Below are positions 5,634-5,842 of a DNA stretch of 5,842 nt, one piece after another. Location: positions 1-5,842 of the forward strand of contig NYSP01000017.1 in the NCBI GenBank assembly GCA_002683115.1, written 5' to 3'. The translations under genes and the position numbers were made by a program. The first letter of the stretch is position 1; the number at the start of each line of letters is the position of its first letter. Origin of the DNA: Gammaproteobacteria bacterium (GTDB taxonomy: Bacteria; Pseudomonadota; Gammaproteobacteria; SAR86; TMED112). The notes under the pieces were generated by a model that saw only the letters and a program-made list of their open reading frames with translations, was not told where the DNA came from and did no database searches.

Positions 5634-5842
5634 ATGAAACTAGAAAATATTCTAACCTGTTTATTTAGTATTTTAATAATACTTGGTTGTTCTTCTACAG
5701 CTGAAAGCGATTATGTTGAGGAACGAAAAGAAAAATTAAACGAATTAAAGGAAGAATGTGATTTTGCTACAGTCGAATATTCTTTTCCTGAAGATATTTA
5801 TATTTGCTACACGTCATCTTCTGGTATAAAAACTAATAAAAA
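5634..5842 (+). CDS. Putative lipoprotein, N-terminal part (runs off window)
   Basis: An open frame of 69 codons starts at ATG 5634 and remains open to the window edge. The start MKLENILTCLFSILIILGCSS has a short n-region, a hydrophobic core at 6-17 and a lipobox ILGC with the lipidated Cys at residue 19 (codon 5688-5690), followed by Ser-Ser. This is a signal peptidase II substrate profile. Ser20-Ser21 rather than Asp after the Cys suggests outer-membrane sorting if the Lol rule applies. The mature part begins acidic, then a charged helix-like stretch EERKEKLNELKEE, then a Cys-containing segment. An in-frame TAA at 5619-5621 confines the start to this ATG among usual start codons. No Shine-Dalgarno is present just upstream, where the DNA is AT-rich and encodes the glpK N terminus on the other strand. 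The product's function cannot be named from this fragment. Confidence 0.75.
   Translation, partial: MKLENILTCLFSILIILGCSSTAESDYVEERKEKLNELKEECDFATVEYSFPEDIYICYTSSSGIKTNK

Overview
The window is AT-rich DNA with tightly packed genes. It looks like a Gram-negative proteobacterium: it has a TonB-dependent outer-membrane receptor, an enteric-type Fur operator, a lipoprotein signal and a classic rho-independent terminator. Low GC, short gaps, overlapping or abutting genes and poor Shine-Dalgarno sequences fit a streamlined marine gammaproteobacterium (SAR86-like). That placement is a guess from style, not from a marker gene.

Layout: (1) 65-1171, minus strand: an indoleamine 2,3-dioxygenase (IDO) family heme protein. 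(2) 1172-1296: a divergent intergenic region with a good sigma70-type promoter reading right and, just downstream, a perfect 21-bp palindromic Fur box followed by a further half-site. (3) 1297-3357, plus strand: a complete 686-residue TonB-dependent siderophore receptor. (4) 3392-3664, plus strand: an unrecognised 90-codon reading frame, probably cotranscribed with the receptor, ending in a strong terminator at 3705-3732. (5) 3759-4196, plus strand: a small membrane methyltransferase of the isoprenylcysteine methyltransferase-like family. (6) 4188-5633, minus strand: glycerol kinase (glpK), overlapping the methyltransferase tail to tail by 9 bp. (7) 5634 to the window end, plus strand: the start of a lipoprotein gene whose ATG directly abuts the glpK ATG.

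How the genes may work together: the receptor is almost certainly iron-repressed through Fur. The divergent heme dioxygenase shares its control region, which raises the possibility that tryptophan (or another indole) oxidation is linked to iron acquisition, as in the tryptophan-derived siderophore quinolobactin. No other kynurenine or siderophore biosynthesis gene is in view, so this stays a hypothesis. The glycerol kinase and methyltransferase look like ordinary housekeeping neighbours without a visible functional link to the iron genes; no glpF or glpD is present here.

The points most worth a second look are the unusual IDO (His where human IDO1 has Ser167, and no C-terminal JK-loop GTGGT motif), its divergent arrangement with a Fur-controlled receptor, and the zero-gap glpK/lipoprotein start pair. 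I see no mobile element, CRISPR array, tRNA or rRNA.
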